A stretch of 46,945 bases of DNA from an uncultured Clostridia bacterium (GTDB lineage: Bacteria > Bacillota > Clostridia > RUG12999), in the NCBI GenBank assembly GCA_934792465.1, contig CAKVOK010000023.1, forward strand, positions 1-46,945, in the 5' to 3' direction. Below the pieces are notes generated by a model. The model was not told the DNA's origin. It saw nothing but the letters and a program-made list of their open reading frames with translations, and made no database searches. Position 1 is the first letter of the stretch, and every line of letters begins with the position of its first letter. The position numbers and the translations under genes are program-made. Below are positions 24,405 through 33,423 of this stretch, one piece after another.

Positions 24405-24606
24405 TATATTACACAAAACAGTAACACAAATGTAATTATTTTAATAAATTTTTACACATAATCAAAGTTTTTGTAATACAAAAGAATTAATCCGCATATT
24501 TTTTCTATGAAAGACTAAACCGAATTTTTCTCTTATCATACACCCCTGCGATAAGGGAATAAAAAATATTTATGCCGAAGCAGGGCGGCGGACAAGGAGA
24601 TTTACT

Positions 24607-26124
24607 ATGGAAATCAAGAAAAACAACGTATGCGTAAATAAATACGGCAAAAGCTTTTCCGTTCCCGTCCTCAGCGAAACGGAAACCATCGTGCCGGACA
24701 ATAAGCCGGATTTGCTTAAGGTTGTCGACATCAGTGCCGATATAAAGACGTTCAACAAAAGCATAAGCGGCAGCAGCGTTTCCGTTGCCGGCAGCATTTC
24801 TTATACAATTATATACATTCCCGAAAGCGCAAGCGGAATTTCCGTCATAAATGCGGTTTCGGCATTCAATCACAGTGAGGATATAGAAAACATAAGCGAT
24901 GAAGCCTTTATAAACGTAAAGCCCGTTATCGAGCATATTGAATTTAACGTTTTGAACAGCAGAAAGGTTTCCGTCAAGGCGATTATAAACATGAATTTCG
25001 CCGTCACGGACAAAATGCATCTTTCTCTGACGGAAAACATAGACGGCGACGAGATAGAAATGTCGAAAACAAGTTTCCGTCTGCTCAACCGCCTGACGCA
25101 AAAAAGCTGTTCCATAAACGTAAACGAACAGGTTTCGCTTCTGCCGGAAAAGCCCGTCATAGAAACCGTGGTAAAGAGCAATGCGGAGATTTTCAACAAG
25201 GATACAAAAGTCATTTCAAACAAAGCCGTTGTAAAGGGCGACCTTGTAATTCACACTCTTTACATATCGGACAGCGGCGAGCTTAATATAAGCGAAAACA
25301 CACTGCCGTTCACAGAGATACTTGATGCGGAAGGAATAAACGAGGACAGCATTACGCATATTGATTTGTCAATATCCGATTTCGGCGTAACGCCTGCCGG
25401 AGATACGAACGGCGACATGAAGACGCTTTCCGTCAGCGGAACAATAAAAGCCGATATATCGGGCGATGAGATGAATACCTACGAAACCGTAAACGACGCA
25501 TATTCGACTTCGTATAAACTCAGCCTCGATACGTCGAAAGAAGAGATTGACGAGTTCTGCGAAAGACTTTCCGCAAAAAACACGGTTAAAGAGAGCATAC
25601 CGGCAGGTGACAACGAGATTTCGGATATATATGCCGTTTCCGCAATCCCGATGTCCGTCACGGCAAAGGAATTCGACGGCGGAAAAACCGTTGTAAAAGG
25701 CGAACTTAACATAAATATCCTGTATATCACGAAAAATCCCGATATGCCCGTGTATAATCTGAGAACGGAAATACCGTTTGAAATAAATATGCCGGCGAAC
25801 GATTCGTACAATATACTTTCGCCGACCGTAAATATCGACAGCATATGTTACAATTTCTCGGATTCGAGCGTTGAAATAAAAATCGACATGACGGCGGAGC
25901 TTATGTGTTTCAGAAGAAAAAGCATAAACGTTATAAACTCCGCCTCCGAAGAAGAATTTAAAGACGCATATATCCCGTCCATAGTGCTGTATTTCGTTCA
26001 GAAAAACGATACGCTCTGGGATATTGCGAAGAGGTATCATACAAAGACGAATTATATAGAAGATTTAAACAATCTTGACGGCGAACCCGGAGAGGGAAAG
26101 CAGCTTCTGATTCCGAAAAGCTGA
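24607..26124 (+). CDS. sipL: SipL-like spore morphogenetic protein (SPOCS domains plus LysM)
   Basis: SipL, in Clostridia, is recruited with SpoIVA to the forespore and is needed for coat assembly. This 505-residue protein has repeated SPOCS (DUF3794) domains, seen as three similar blocks (about 1-145, 160-290, 305-425) with ILYI/IIYI and VKGEL/VKGDL strands, then a LysM domain over about the last 47 residues (YFVQKNDTLWDIAKRYHTKT then LLIPKS). Size and architecture match SipL. It starts at ATG 24607 behind AAGGAG. It ends one base from the convergent asparaginase gene. Confidence 0.92.
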   Translation: MEIKKNNVCVNKYGKSFSVPVLSETETIVPDNKPDLLKVVDISADIKTFNKSISGSSVSVAGSISYTIIYIPESASGISVINAVSAFNHSEDIENISDEAFINVKPVIEHIEFNVLNSRKVSVKAIINMNFAVTDKMHLSLTENIDGDEIEMSKTSFRLLNRLTQKSCSINVNEQVSLLPEKPVIETVVKSNAEIFNKDTKVISNKAVVKGDLVIHTLYISDSGELNISENTLPFTEILDAEGINEDSITHIDLSISDFGVTPAGDTNGDMKTLSVSGTIKADISGDEMNTYETVNDAYSTSYKLSLDTSKEEIDEFCERLSAKNTVKESIPAGDNEISDIYAVSAIPMSVTAKEFDGGKTVVKGELNINILYITKNPDMPVYNLRTEIPFEINMPANDSYNILSPTVNIDSICYNFSDSSVEIKIDMTAELMCFRRKSINVINSASEEEFKDAYIPSIVLYFVQKNDTLWDIAKRYHTKTNYIEDLNNLDGEPGEGKQLLIPKS

Positions 26125-26125
26125 G

Positions 26126-27112
26126 TTACAGGATTTCACCGCAGATATTCGTCCGCATAAATTCTTCGGGATTTTTGCCCGTGTTGTATGCTATAATCAG
26201 CTTTGCATATGCGGATTCCTTTGAAATATTGTACAGCGGAACGGCGCAGGAAGAAAGAACGTTTTTCATAGAGGAATAAACGGCGCCGTTTCCGCCCTTG
26301 AAACAGCAGAGGTAAAGCCCTGTACCGGCTGCTTTGCAGCGTTCGGCGAAGCAGCTCAGTCCGTGCCCCTCCGCAGTCGCCGAATGATACAGCGTATGCA
26401 GCACGGCTTTCACACCGTCCAAAGATATTGTGCCGTAGTCCAAGCCCGGATACGGCTCGACTATCATTATTTTATTCTTTATATCAAGCGTCTCGCAGAT
26501 TTTTTCAATAGGTTTCAATTCAAAATCATTTATTTTGCTTTCGCATTTTACAAACCGCTCATTTTCCATGATTCCGTAAGGCACATTCCCGAACGGAAGA
26601 AAATTGTCGTTATACCTGTCCGCTTCCAGAAGCCTTGTAGCGAGATACACATTATTTCTGCCGTACATATCGGAAAATATCGTAAATACCCCGACAATAC
26701 CGGTGTTTATCAGGCATACGGCGTTTCTGAAATTGATAAGTCCGTTGCTGCCCTCCTCGCCTATCGGCTTTCCGCTTGCTACAAGCACAACGGGTATTTC
26801 CAGATGTCCCAGCACAAACCCTGCCATGGCGGAGGTATACGAGAGCGTGTCCGAGCCGTGCGTAATGATTATTCCGCCGTATCGGCTCAAATCCCCGGTC
26901 AAAAGCGCATTGAAAAGCGTACTCCACATCTGCGGCACGAGATTTTCGCTCAATATATTCAGCGGAGATATTATTTCAAATTCAGCCGCTCCGTATGCCT
27001 TTTCATATTCCGAAATAAGCTTACAGCGTGAATTTTCCGTTATCCCTATAACGTTTTCCTCCGCTGCGGAGGCTATCGTTCCGCCTGTTAAAACAACAAG
27101 AATTTTTTTCAT
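26126..27112 (-). CDS. L-asparaginase family protein
   Basis: The 328-residue enzyme should hydrolyse asparagine to aspartate and ammonia. It has the first catalytic Thr motif LTGGTIAS near the N-terminus and the second, IITHGSDTLSYTSA, near residue 85; in place of the usual Lys region it has VVLVASGKPIGEEGSNGLIN. The C-terminal half is typical of type I (cytoplasmic) asparaginases, and no signal peptide is present. ATG 27112 follows AAAGGAATGG; an ATG 27 bases further up is rejected as it lacks a site. Its own promoter and a 5' hairpin lie just upstream. Confidence 0.92.
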   Translation of the reverse strand: MKKILVVLTGGTIASAAEENVIGITENSRCKLISEYEKAYGAAEFEIISPLNILSENLVPQMWSTLFNALLTGDLSRYGGIIITHGSDTLSYTSAMAGFVLGHLEIPVVLVASGKPIGEEGSNGLINFRNAVCLINTGIVGVFTIFSDMYGRNNVYLATRLLEADRYNDNFLPFGNVPYGIMENERFVKCESKINDFELKPIEKICETLDIKNKIMIVEPYPGLDYGTISLDGVKAVLHTLYHSATAEGHGLSCFAERCKAAGTGLYLCCFKGGNGAVYSSMKNVLSSCAVPLYNISKESAYAKLIIAYNTGKNPEEFMRTNICGEIL

Positions 27113-27130
27113 ATATGACCATTCCTTTCC

Positions 27131-27182
27131 GTGCCGCACGGCACCTCAGTATTATTTTACCACGAATACACAGGGAAGTCAA
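27131..27182 (-). promoter_or_regulatory. Asparaginase promoter with palindrome at the transcript start
   Basis: On the minus strand TTGACT (27177-27182), a 17-bp spacer and TAAAAT (27154-27159) form a promoter. A perfect palindrome GTGCCGCACGGCAC (27131-27144) begins within a few bases of the expected transcript start, just before the ribosome binding site. It could be an operator or a 5' RNA hairpin. Confidence 0.7.
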
Positions 27183-27187
27183 TATTT

Positions 27188-28261
27188 TTAGGTCTTGCGC
27201 TTTTTAAATATTTTATACAAAATCACGGACATGGCGATGAATACGGCGAAATTTGCAGCGGCAAATTCAAACGGCATTATATGTATCGGCACGGCGGAGG
27301 ATTTTCCCCGATAAAGCTTATAGATAACCGCCGTGTAAACCGGCGACGATACGGCGGAAACGAGTTTGCCGAAAAAATAATATTTTGTACTCAATCCCGA
27401 TTTTTTTACAATGCCCGACACCTGCAAATGCACGGATATTCCCGACCAGCCGATAATCGCCGATATTATCATGCATTTCGGCAATCTGCCGAGTTTCAGT
27501 GCCGCTGCGGCTATGCAGCCGTTTGTCGGTTCGATTAAGCCGTATACGGCGCATTTTGCATATTCTTTTTTAATTCCGAATACGGAGATAAAATCGAATA
27601 TGCCGAAAGAATCAATGAATTTCAGCAATATTGCGGAAACTATGACGAATCCGCTTATCGTGTATACAGATGTCATGGAAGCGGAAACGCTGTCCGTCAG
27701 TGCCGTTCCGAAAGGCTGAGCAGACCGCAGATTTTCTCTGCTCTTTTCGGCAAATTCACATTTCACACGGCGCATGAGAAGTGCCGAAGTGAATGCGGAA
27801 AGGATATGCGCCGCATAGAGGACGACTCCGCATTGTCTGTCGAAAAGCATACCGCTGCCGACTGCACCGAGGATAAAAAGCGGACCGGAATTGTTGCAGA
27901 ACGCAAGCAGCTTTTCGCCCTCGCTTTTTGTAATCATGCCGCCGTCTTTCAGCGCCGCCGCAGTTTTCGCCCCTATGGGATAGCCGCTGACAATGCCCAT
28001 GATAACGGCAAGTGCGGAATTCTCGCTTATGCCGAATATCGGGCGCATTACGGGCTTTAAAATTCGGCTGAGGTATTCGGTCGCATTCAGCATTGTTAAA
28101 AGATTGCTGCATACAAAAAACGGGAAAAGCGAGGGTATAACCGTGTTTTCGCATATTTTGTATGCGCCGGCGGCGGCTTCGAGCGCCGAATCGGGCGAGC
28201 ATACGAGGGCGAACGTGAAAGCCGCCGTCAAAAGAGGTGCAATGTATTTTTTTATATTCAT
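27188..28261 (-). CDS. YlbJ-like sporulation integral membrane protein
   Basis: A hydrophobic 357-residue protein with about eight predicted membrane segments and nucleoside-recognition/Gate-type motifs (VIPSLFPFFVCSNLL, GIVSGYPIGAKTAAALKDGG, FCNNSGPLFILGAVGSGML, EPTNGC). These fit YlbJ, a sporulation membrane protein of Firmicutes whose transported substrate is unknown. The start is ATG 28261, four bases after ACGGAGGT; an ATG 21 bases earlier overlaps nothing useful and puts the site inside the gene. Asparaginase follows on the same strand with its own promoter. Confidence 0.85.
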   Translation of the reverse strand: MNIKKYIAPLLTAAFTFALVCSPDSALEAAAGAYKICENTVIPSLFPFFVCSNLLTMLNATEYLSRILKPVMRPIFGISENSALAVIMGIVSGYPIGAKTAAALKDGGMITKSEGEKLLAFCNNSGPLFILGAVGSGMLFDRQCGVVLYAAHILSAFTSALLMRRVKCEFAEKSRENLRSAQPFGTALTDSVSASMTSVYTISGFVIVSAILLKFIDSFGIFDFISVFGIKKEYAKCAVYGLIEPTNGCIAAAALKLGRLPKCMIISAIIGWSGISVHLQVSGIVKKSGLSTKYYFFGKLVSAVSSPVYTAVIYKLYRGKSSAVPIHIMPFEFAAANFAVFIAMSVILYKIFKKRKT

Positions 28262-28285
28262 GAATACCTCCGTTTTATTCAATAA

Positions 28286-28391
28286 GGGGCTTTGGCCCCG
28301 TCATTCAACGTTTTCAGTGGGGGATTGTATCCCTCCACTGAAAAAATTAAGCGGAATCCGCCGCCTAAAGAGGCGGAGGACATCTTAATTT
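28286..28391. repeat. Cluster of four hairpins between ylbJ-like and yqfC genes
   Basis: In about 106 bases there are: GGGGC-TTTG-GCCCC (28286-28299); a 15-bp imperfect stem over 28311-28344 (TTTTCAGTGG/CCACTGAAAA ends); and an outer pair AAATTAAG (28344-28351) with CTTAATTT (28384-28391) enclosing GCGGA/TCCGC and CCGCCT-AAAG-AGGCGG. No frame or T-run explains them. It resembles the hairpin-rich ends left by IS200/IS605-type elements, or a stand-alone palindromic repeat; I cannot decide. Confidence 0.6.
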
Positions 28392-28458
28392 AGTTATATT
28401 CAATAGACATTATATTTTAACGGCCGGCATATTATTACAATGAAGGCAGGTGAACGGC

Positions 28459-28728
28459 TTGAAAAAAACAATTAACGAGAGGGTTGCGGAAATGCTTTCG
28501 CTGCCTGCCGACATGGGCGGAGTTTCCACCGTTGTGAAGATTGTCGGCACTGAAGAAATCACCGTTGACGGATACAGAGGAATAATAGAATATACGGAAA
28601 ACACGGTCAGACTCAATACGGCGAAATTTATAATAAAAATAAACGGCAGCAATCTTGTATTAAAAGAGGCGGCTGCGGAATTTATCACGATAAGCGGTAT
28701 AATAAACGGCGTTGAATACGTTCTTTGA
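28459..28728 (+). CDS. yqfC: Sporulation protein YqfC
   Basis: An 89-residue sporulation protein with the YqfC pattern: KKTINERVAEMLSLPADMGG, then short strands ending FITISGIINGVEYVL. In Bacillus yqfC belongs to the mother-cell sigma-E regulon and precedes yqfD, as here. A GTG frame is open from 28450 but it overlaps the AGGTGA site; TTG 28459, five bases after that site, is the likely start. Ten bases separate its stop from the yqfD start. Confidence 0.9.
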   Translation: MKKTINERVAEMLSLPADMGGVSTVVKIVGTEEITVDGYRGIIEYTENTVRLNTAKFIIKINGSNLVLKEAAAEFITISGIINGVEYVL

Positions 28729-28738
28729 GGTGAAGCAC

Positions 28739-29941
28739 TTGGATTTTTTGAAGCTGATATTTTACATACGAGGCGTTGTAAACATAAAAATAAGCGGCAG
28801 GTTTCCCGAACGGTTTATAAATATGTGTATGGCGAAAAATATTTATATACAAAATATCAGGAAAGCGGAAAACGGCGACATTACGGCGAGCGTGTCAAGA
28901 CGTGCATACGATTTGCTCGGCGATATATGCACGGCGACAATGACGGAAATTTCCGTGATAAATGAAAAAGGCGCACATATTCTGGGCAAAAAGCTCGCAC
29001 GGCGCAGAGGATTCATAACGGGATTTTTCATATTTATATTTGTGAGTGTGTGGCTCTGCACGCACGTGTGGCATATTGAGGTAAAGGAATCCGCATACGT
29101 CCCGAAAGAGCGGATTTTGAGCGAGCTTGCGGAATGCGGCGTGAAATACGGTGCGCTGAGCTGCCGCATAGACCCCGACAGAGTGAAAAGAGAAATTTTG
29201 AGCCGCGAAGAGGATCTTGCCTGGATATGGACGGAGGTAAGGGGAACGGGCGTATACGTCGATTTGCGCGACAGGGTAAAAAAACCGGATATAATAGATT
29301 CGGATCAGCCCTGCAATCTGATAGCAAGCGACAACGGACTTATAACCTCGGTGCTTGTGGCGGAGGGCAGGGACGTTGTGAAAAAGGATATGTACGTGTC
29401 GAAAGGTCAGCTGCTCGTGGGCGGCATGATGGACAACAGCGCAGTAGGAATACGCTACGTCCACAGTGACGGCAAAATATATGCCGACGTAAACGAGAGC
29501 CTGACGGAGCGCATATGCACGGAACAGGTATACAAGAAGAAAACAGGCGGCAAATGCGTTGAATTTGTCCTGAGCATAGGCGGCAAAAAAATAAAGCTGC
29601 CGAAGATAGGCGGTATGCCGAAAAATTATATCGAAGAATCTGAGGAATATCTTTTCAAAACAGGAAACATATATTTCCCGTTTTCGGCAGAAAAAATCAC
29701 GTATTACAACGCAGAGAACAAAACAAAAAAGCTCGATGAGAAAAAAATTATAAAAAAAGCCGAAAAAAAACTTGAAAAAGACTTGCAAAAATCGCTGAAA
29801 GGTGGTATTATATTAGAAAAGGAGTTTAATACCGAAAAAAACGGAAAAAATATAACGGTCACGATAAGGGCAAAATGCAACAAGCAGATTGCCGTGAAAC
29901 AGGCGATTGAGGAGGATACGAATGGCGGAGATGTTGATTGA
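28739..29941 (+). CDS. yqfD: Sporulation protein YqfD
   Basis: This 400-residue protein matches YqfD (SpoIV-like stage IV sporulation protein): an N-terminal cytoplasmic region (KLIFYIRGVVNIKISGRFPE), one strong membrane segment at about 90-110 (GFITGFFIFIFVSVWLCTHV), and a long extracytoplasmic part with WTEVRGTGVYVDLRDRV and GTGVYV-type strands. The Lys-rich tail ends about 20 bases into phoH. Its start is TTG 28739, five bases after GAGGTGA. Expected in the mother cell during sporulation; the mechanism is not established. Confidence 0.93.
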   Translation: MDFLKLIFYIRGVVNIKISGRFPERFINMCMAKNIYIQNIRKAENGDITASVSRRAYDLLGDICTATMTEISVINEKGAHILGKKLARRRGFITGFFIFIFVSVWLCTHVWHIEVKESAYVPKERILSELAECGVKYGALSCRIDPDRVKREILSREEDLAWIWTEVRGTGVYVDLRDRVKKPDIIDSDQPCNLIASDNGLITSVLVAEGRDVVKKDMYVSKGQLLVGGMMDNSAVGIRYVHSDGKIYADVNESLTERICTEQVYKKKTGGKCVEFVLSIGGKKIKLPKIGGMPKNYIEESEEYLFKTGNIYFPFSAEKITYYNAENKTKKLDEKKIIKKAEKKLEKDLQKSLKGGIILEKEFNTEKNGKNITVTIRAKCNKQIAVKQAIEEDTNGGDVD

Positions 29942-30953
29942 AACCGAGAGCATAGGCGAAGTTATAGGTCTTTTCGGGAGCTTTGACGAAAATGTGAAAA
30001 TAATCGAAAAGGAGCTTGGTGTTCACATACTGAACAGAGAAACAACGCTCAAAATCGAGGGCGACGAGGAATCACTCGAAACGGCGCAGACTGTCATAAA
30101 AGAATTGCTGAAACTCATCGGCAGGGGCGAAACGCTGACGGAGCAAAATATAAGATATACTATTTCGATGGTTACGGACGGCATGGCGGAGCATATCGGC
30201 GAGATAGGCGGAGATACGATTTGCATAAGTTCAAGCGGAAAACCCGTCAAGGCAAAAACTCTCGGACAGAAAAATTATATAAAGAGCATAGAAAAAAACA
30301 CCGTTGTGTTCGGCGTAGGTCCTGCCGGAACGGGCAAGACATACCTTGCCGTCGCAATGGCGGTAAAGGCTTTCAGAAACAAAGAAATAAGCCGTATAAT
30401 CCTGACGCGTCCGGCCGTAGAAGCCGGCGAAAAGCTGGGATTTCTGCCCGGCGATTTGCAGACGAAGATAGACCCGTATCTAAGACCTCTTTACGATGCG
30501 CTTTATGACACCATGGGATATGAAAATTATCAGCGCAACGTGGAAAAAGGTTCACTCGAAATAGCGCCGCTTGCGTATATGCGAGGAAGAACGCTCGACG
30601 ACGCATTTATAATTCTGGACGAAGCGCAGAACACCACTCCGCAGCAGATGAAGATGTTTCTGACACGTATCGGATTCGGCTCGCGTGCGGTAATCACCGG
30701 CGATATAACGCAGATAGACTTGCCGGGCGGAACGTATTCCGGATTGAAAGAAGCTATAAACGTTCTGAAAAATATTGACGGGATAGATTTCTGCAAATTC
30801 GACGAAAAAGACGTTGTGCGCCATCCGCTGGTACAGAAGATTATAAAAGCGTATGAAAAACACGAAAACCGCAGAGAAACGGCGAAACGAGAAGCTTCAA
30901 AGCGCTTTTTCATAAAGTCGAGGGAGGACAAAAATGGTAAACGTAATTATTGA
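29922..30953 (+). CDS. phoH: PhoH-family ATPase
   Basis: The 343-residue protein has a small N-terminal domain (about 1-105) and the PhoH ATPase core with Walker A GPAGTGKT (133-140), LTRPAVEAGEKLGFLPGDLQ and Walker B AFIILDEAQNTTPQQMKMFL, then GDITQIDLPGG. The family is linked to RNA metabolism, and phoH is normally next to ybeY, as here. ATG 29922 follows GAGGAGG. It overlaps yqfD by 20 bases and ybeY by 20 bases. Confidence 0.97.
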   Translation: MAEMLIETESIGEVIGLFGSFDENVKIIEKELGVHILNRETTLKIEGDEESLETAQTVIKELLKLIGRGETLTEQNIRYTISMVTDGMAEHIGEIGGDTICISSSGKPVKAKTLGQKNYIKSIEKNTVVFGVGPAGTGKTYLAVAMAVKAFRNKEISRIILTRPAVEAGEKLGFLPGDLQTKIDPYLRPLYDALYDTMGYENYQRNVEKGSLEIAPLAYMRGRTLDDAFIILDEAQNTTPQQMKMFLTRIGFGSRAVITGDITQIDLPGGTYSGLKEAINVLKNIDGIDFCKFDEKDVVRHPLVQKIIKAYEKHENRRETAKREASKRFFIKSREDKNGKRNY

Positions 30954-31416
30954 ATACGACACAGACCCGATTGAGGGAATCGACCTTGAAGATATTGTGA
31001 AGAAGTGCGCCGAAAAAGCGTTTGAGCTTGAAAACGTGGGATTTGACACAGAAATATCCGTAACGCTGACGGACAACGAGGAAATCCGCAGAATAAATGC
31101 CGAATACCGCAATGTGGACAGGGAAACGGACGTATTGTCTTTTCCGCAGTTCGATTTTGAAACGCCGTCCCTGTTTGATGAGGACGAGCTGTTTTTGGAC
31201 GAGGGAGCCGTTATGCTCGGCGACATAGTGCTTTCCAAAGACAAGATATACGAGCAGGCTGAGGAATACGGACACGGAACGCTGCGCGAAACGGCGTATC
31301 TCACTGTACATTCGCTTATGCATCTTTTGGGCTACGACCATATGGAGGACGGAGAAAAGGCTGTTATGCGCAGCCATGAAGAGGCTGTGCTTGACGCACT
31401 CGGATATACAAGATAA
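30934..31416 (+). CDS. ybeY: Endoribonuclease YbeY
   Basis: YbeY is a single-strand RNase needed for 16S rRNA 3' maturation and ribosome quality control. This 160-residue protein has the zinc motif HxxxHxxxxxH as H126-SLM-H130-LLGYD-H136, with the family segment VDRETDVLSFPQF and GDIVLS before it. Its start lies within the phoH end, after GGGAGG, so translation is likely coupled. Confidence 0.97.
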   Translation: MVNVIIEYDTDPIEGIDLEDIVKKCAEKAFELENVGFDTEISVTLTDNEEIRRINAEYRNVDRETDVLSFPQFDFETPSLFDEDELFLDEGAVMLGDIVLSKDKIYEQAEEYGHGTLRETAYLTVHSLMHLLGYDHMEDGEKAVMRSHEEAVLDALGYTR

Positions 31417-31455
31417 GAGCTAAATTAATAAAACAAAAGATAAAGGAGATTTTTT

Positions 31456-32436
31456 ATGTTTGTAAAATATTCGGACGATTGTATTCGCCTTGAAGGTCGC
31501 TGGGCGAAATTTGAGGACAAAGCGGTGACCACAACAACCGGCAGCAGAATTTTTCTTAAATTTGAGGGAGATATGGCATTGCTGAAATTCGACCTAACGG
31601 GCGACACCGGCGAACACGCTCATATCTGGATAAGCATAGATTCCGAAAACATGGCGGAAGCGGCACTCGGCAGCGCATTGCGCATCAAAACCGCAGCATA
31701 CGGCGTACATACCGTTCGTATCATATATAAGAGCCAGATTGAAACGAGAAACCGTTGGAAAAAACCTCTCGAACAGAAACTGGCGTTCCTTGGTGCGGAG
31801 ATTGAAAAACCCGTGACAATCGAAGCCGATACAAGAAAAACAATAGAATTTGTGGGAGATTCTATTACAGAGGGCGTACTGACGGACGCCAACGCAGATC
31901 CCGAACGTCTGCCGGAGGAAAACACGGAATTTCGCGTATATCAGGACGATGTGTGTGCGACATACGGCTGGCAGACAGCGGAAAAGCTCAACCTTTCGCC
32001 GATAATCATGGGATACGGCGCAGTCGGTACGATAAAAGGCGGCAACGGAAACGTGCCTTGCGCTGCGGAAGCATATCCGTATAATTTCGACGGAAATCCG
32101 ATTTGTCACCAAAATGCGGATTATATAGTAATAAATCACGGTGCAAACGATGCGTCAGCTCCGGCGGAGGATTATATCGCAGGATATGAAAAGCTGCTCG
32201 ACGTAATAAGAAAGCTGAATCCGAATGCGAAAATATTTGCGCTGAGCGCATTTTGCGGTGCTCATGCGGAGGCACTCGGAAAATTCATAAACGAATACAA
32301 CGAGAAAAAAGGCGAAAACATTACGTTCATAGATTCGACAGGCTGGATTCCGAAAGAGCCGCTCCACCCGCTCCGCGGCGGTCATGAAATCGTAGCGGAA
32401 AACCTCAGCCGTGCGCTGAAAGAATACATAAAATGA
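31456..32436 (+). CDS. SGNH/GDSL-family hydrolase with N-terminal beta domain (CE2-like)
   Basis: A 326-residue serine hydrolase. The N-terminal 120 residues form a beta-sandwich, as in CE2-type carbohydrate esterases, and the SGNH domain begins IEFVGDSITEGVL (nucleophile Ser136), with the block III NHGAND (Asn231) and a C-terminal HPLRGGHE (His310 likely catalytic). It probably removes acetyl groups from sugars; no signal peptide is seen, so it acts inside the cell or on imported sugars. AAAGGAG precedes ATG. Its ATGA overlap with the radical SAM gene indicates coupled translation. Confidence 0.85.
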   Translation: MFVKYSDDCIRLEGRWAKFEDKAVTTTTGSRIFLKFEGDMALLKFDLTGDTGEHAHIWISIDSENMAEAALGSALRIKTAAYGVHTVRIIYKSQIETRNRWKKPLEQKLAFLGAEIEKPVTIEADTRKTIEFVGDSITEGVLTDANADPERLPEENTEFRVYQDDVCATYGWQTAEKLNLSPIIMGYGAVGTIKGGNGNVPCAAEAYPYNFDGNPICHQNADYIVINHGANDASAPAEDYIAGYEKLLDVIRKLNPNAKIFALSAFCGAHAEALGKFINEYNEKKGENITFIDSTGWIPKEPLHPLRGGHEIVAENLSRALKEYIK

Positions 32437-33299
32437 TGAAATGTAACTTATGTCCGAGGGGCTGCGGCGTTTCAAGACGCAGCGGCAGCCTCGGATTTTG
32501 CGGTATGCCCGAAGATATATACATCGCACGTGCGGCACTGCATTTCGGCGAAGAACCGTGCATATCCGGCACGCAAGGCTCCGGAACGGTGTTTTTCAGC
32601 GGCTGCAACCTGCGCTGCGTTTTTTGCCAGAATTTCGAGATTTCCGCCGAAAAACACGGCAGAAAAATCTCTGTTATTCGCCTTGCGGAGATATTCTCGG
32701 AACTTGAAGCGCAGGGTGCGCACAATATAAATCTCGTAACGCCGACGCATTACAGCGACAAGATTATCACAGCCGTTGAAATTGCAAGAAAAAACGGACT
32801 GCAAATCCCGGTCGTGTACAACTGCGGAGGATATGAAAGCGCCGATACGATAAAGGCGCTGAAAGGCACGGTCGATATATATTTAACCGACTTTAAATAT
32901 GTTTCGCCGCAGCTTTCGGAGAAATATTCCAATGCGCCGGATTATTTCAAGACGGCGAAAAAAGCGCTTGCGGAAATGGTGCACAGCTGCCCCGAACCCG
33001 TGTTTGAAAACGGTGTGATGAAAAGCGGCGTTATTGTCCGCCATTTGGTTTTGCCCGGCTGCACGGACGATTCCAAGCGTGTTTTGCGATATTTGTATAA
33101 CGAATACGGAAATAAAATTTATATCAGCATAATGAGCCAGTATACGCCGATGAACGGCAGATTTGCGGAGCTTTGCCGTCCGCTCCTCCGCAGCGAATAC
33201 GATGATGTTGCGGATTTTGCCGCCGATCTCGGGATAGAAAATGCATTCGTGCAGGACGGCGATTCTACGGGCAAGGAATATATTCCCGAGTGGGATTGA
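32433..33299 (+). CDS. Radical SAM protein, pyruvate-formate-lyase-activating-enzyme-like
   Basis: The 288-residue protein has the radical SAM cluster motif CxxxCxxC at C58, C62 and C65 (SGCNLRCVFCQN) and an additional N-terminal Cys group (CNLCPRGCGV, GFCGM), a layout seen in the COG1313-type putative PFL-activating proteins. Downstream motifs include NLVTPTHYSD and VYNCGGYES. It is close in kind to PflA-like enzymes, but no pfl gene is visible, and this group's physiological target is unsettled. It overlaps the esterase stop codon by four bases (ATGA). Confidence 0.88.
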   Translation: MMKCNLCPRGCGVSRRSGSLGFCGMPEDIYIARAALHFGEEPCISGTQGSGTVFFSGCNLRCVFCQNFEISAEKHGRKISVIRLAEIFSELEAQGAHNINLVTPTHYSDKIITAVEIARKNGLQIPVVYNCGGYESADTIKALKGTVDIYLTDFKYVSPQLSEKYSNAPDYFKTAKKALAEMVHSCPEPVFENGVMKSGVIVRHLVLPGCTDDSKRVLRYLYNEYGNKIYISIMSQYTPMNGRFAELCRPLLRSEYDDVADFAADLGIENAFVQDGDSTGKEYIPEWD

Positions 33300-33331
33300 A
33301 AGAAAAAAATACACAAAATTTATAAATTCTA

Positions 33332-33360
33332 TTTACTTTTCGGCGATTTTGTAGTATAAT
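33332..33360 (+). promoter_or_regulatory. Promoter of the carD-ispDF-proS unit
   Basis: TTTACT (33332-33337), a 17-bp spacer and a perfect TATAAT (33355-33360) lie about 145 bases before the carD start codon, implying a leader of about 138 bases. Confidence 0.75.
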
Positions 33361-33423
33361 TATATATAGTGGGTAATATGCAATCGATTGGTACGGCTTT
33401 GAAATTTGAGTGTACTTAATTAT

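Noticed and set aside
24405..24606. Sigma-E-type promoter for sipL (CATACA near 24538).
   Set aside because: A -10-like CATACA is present, but no -35 matches at the usual spacing, so I do not call it; start-site mapping in sporulation would decide.
28391..28458. Sigma-E-type promoter before yqfC (CATATTAT).
   Set aside because: The -35-like ATATT is spaced too closely to the -10-like element; only suggestive.
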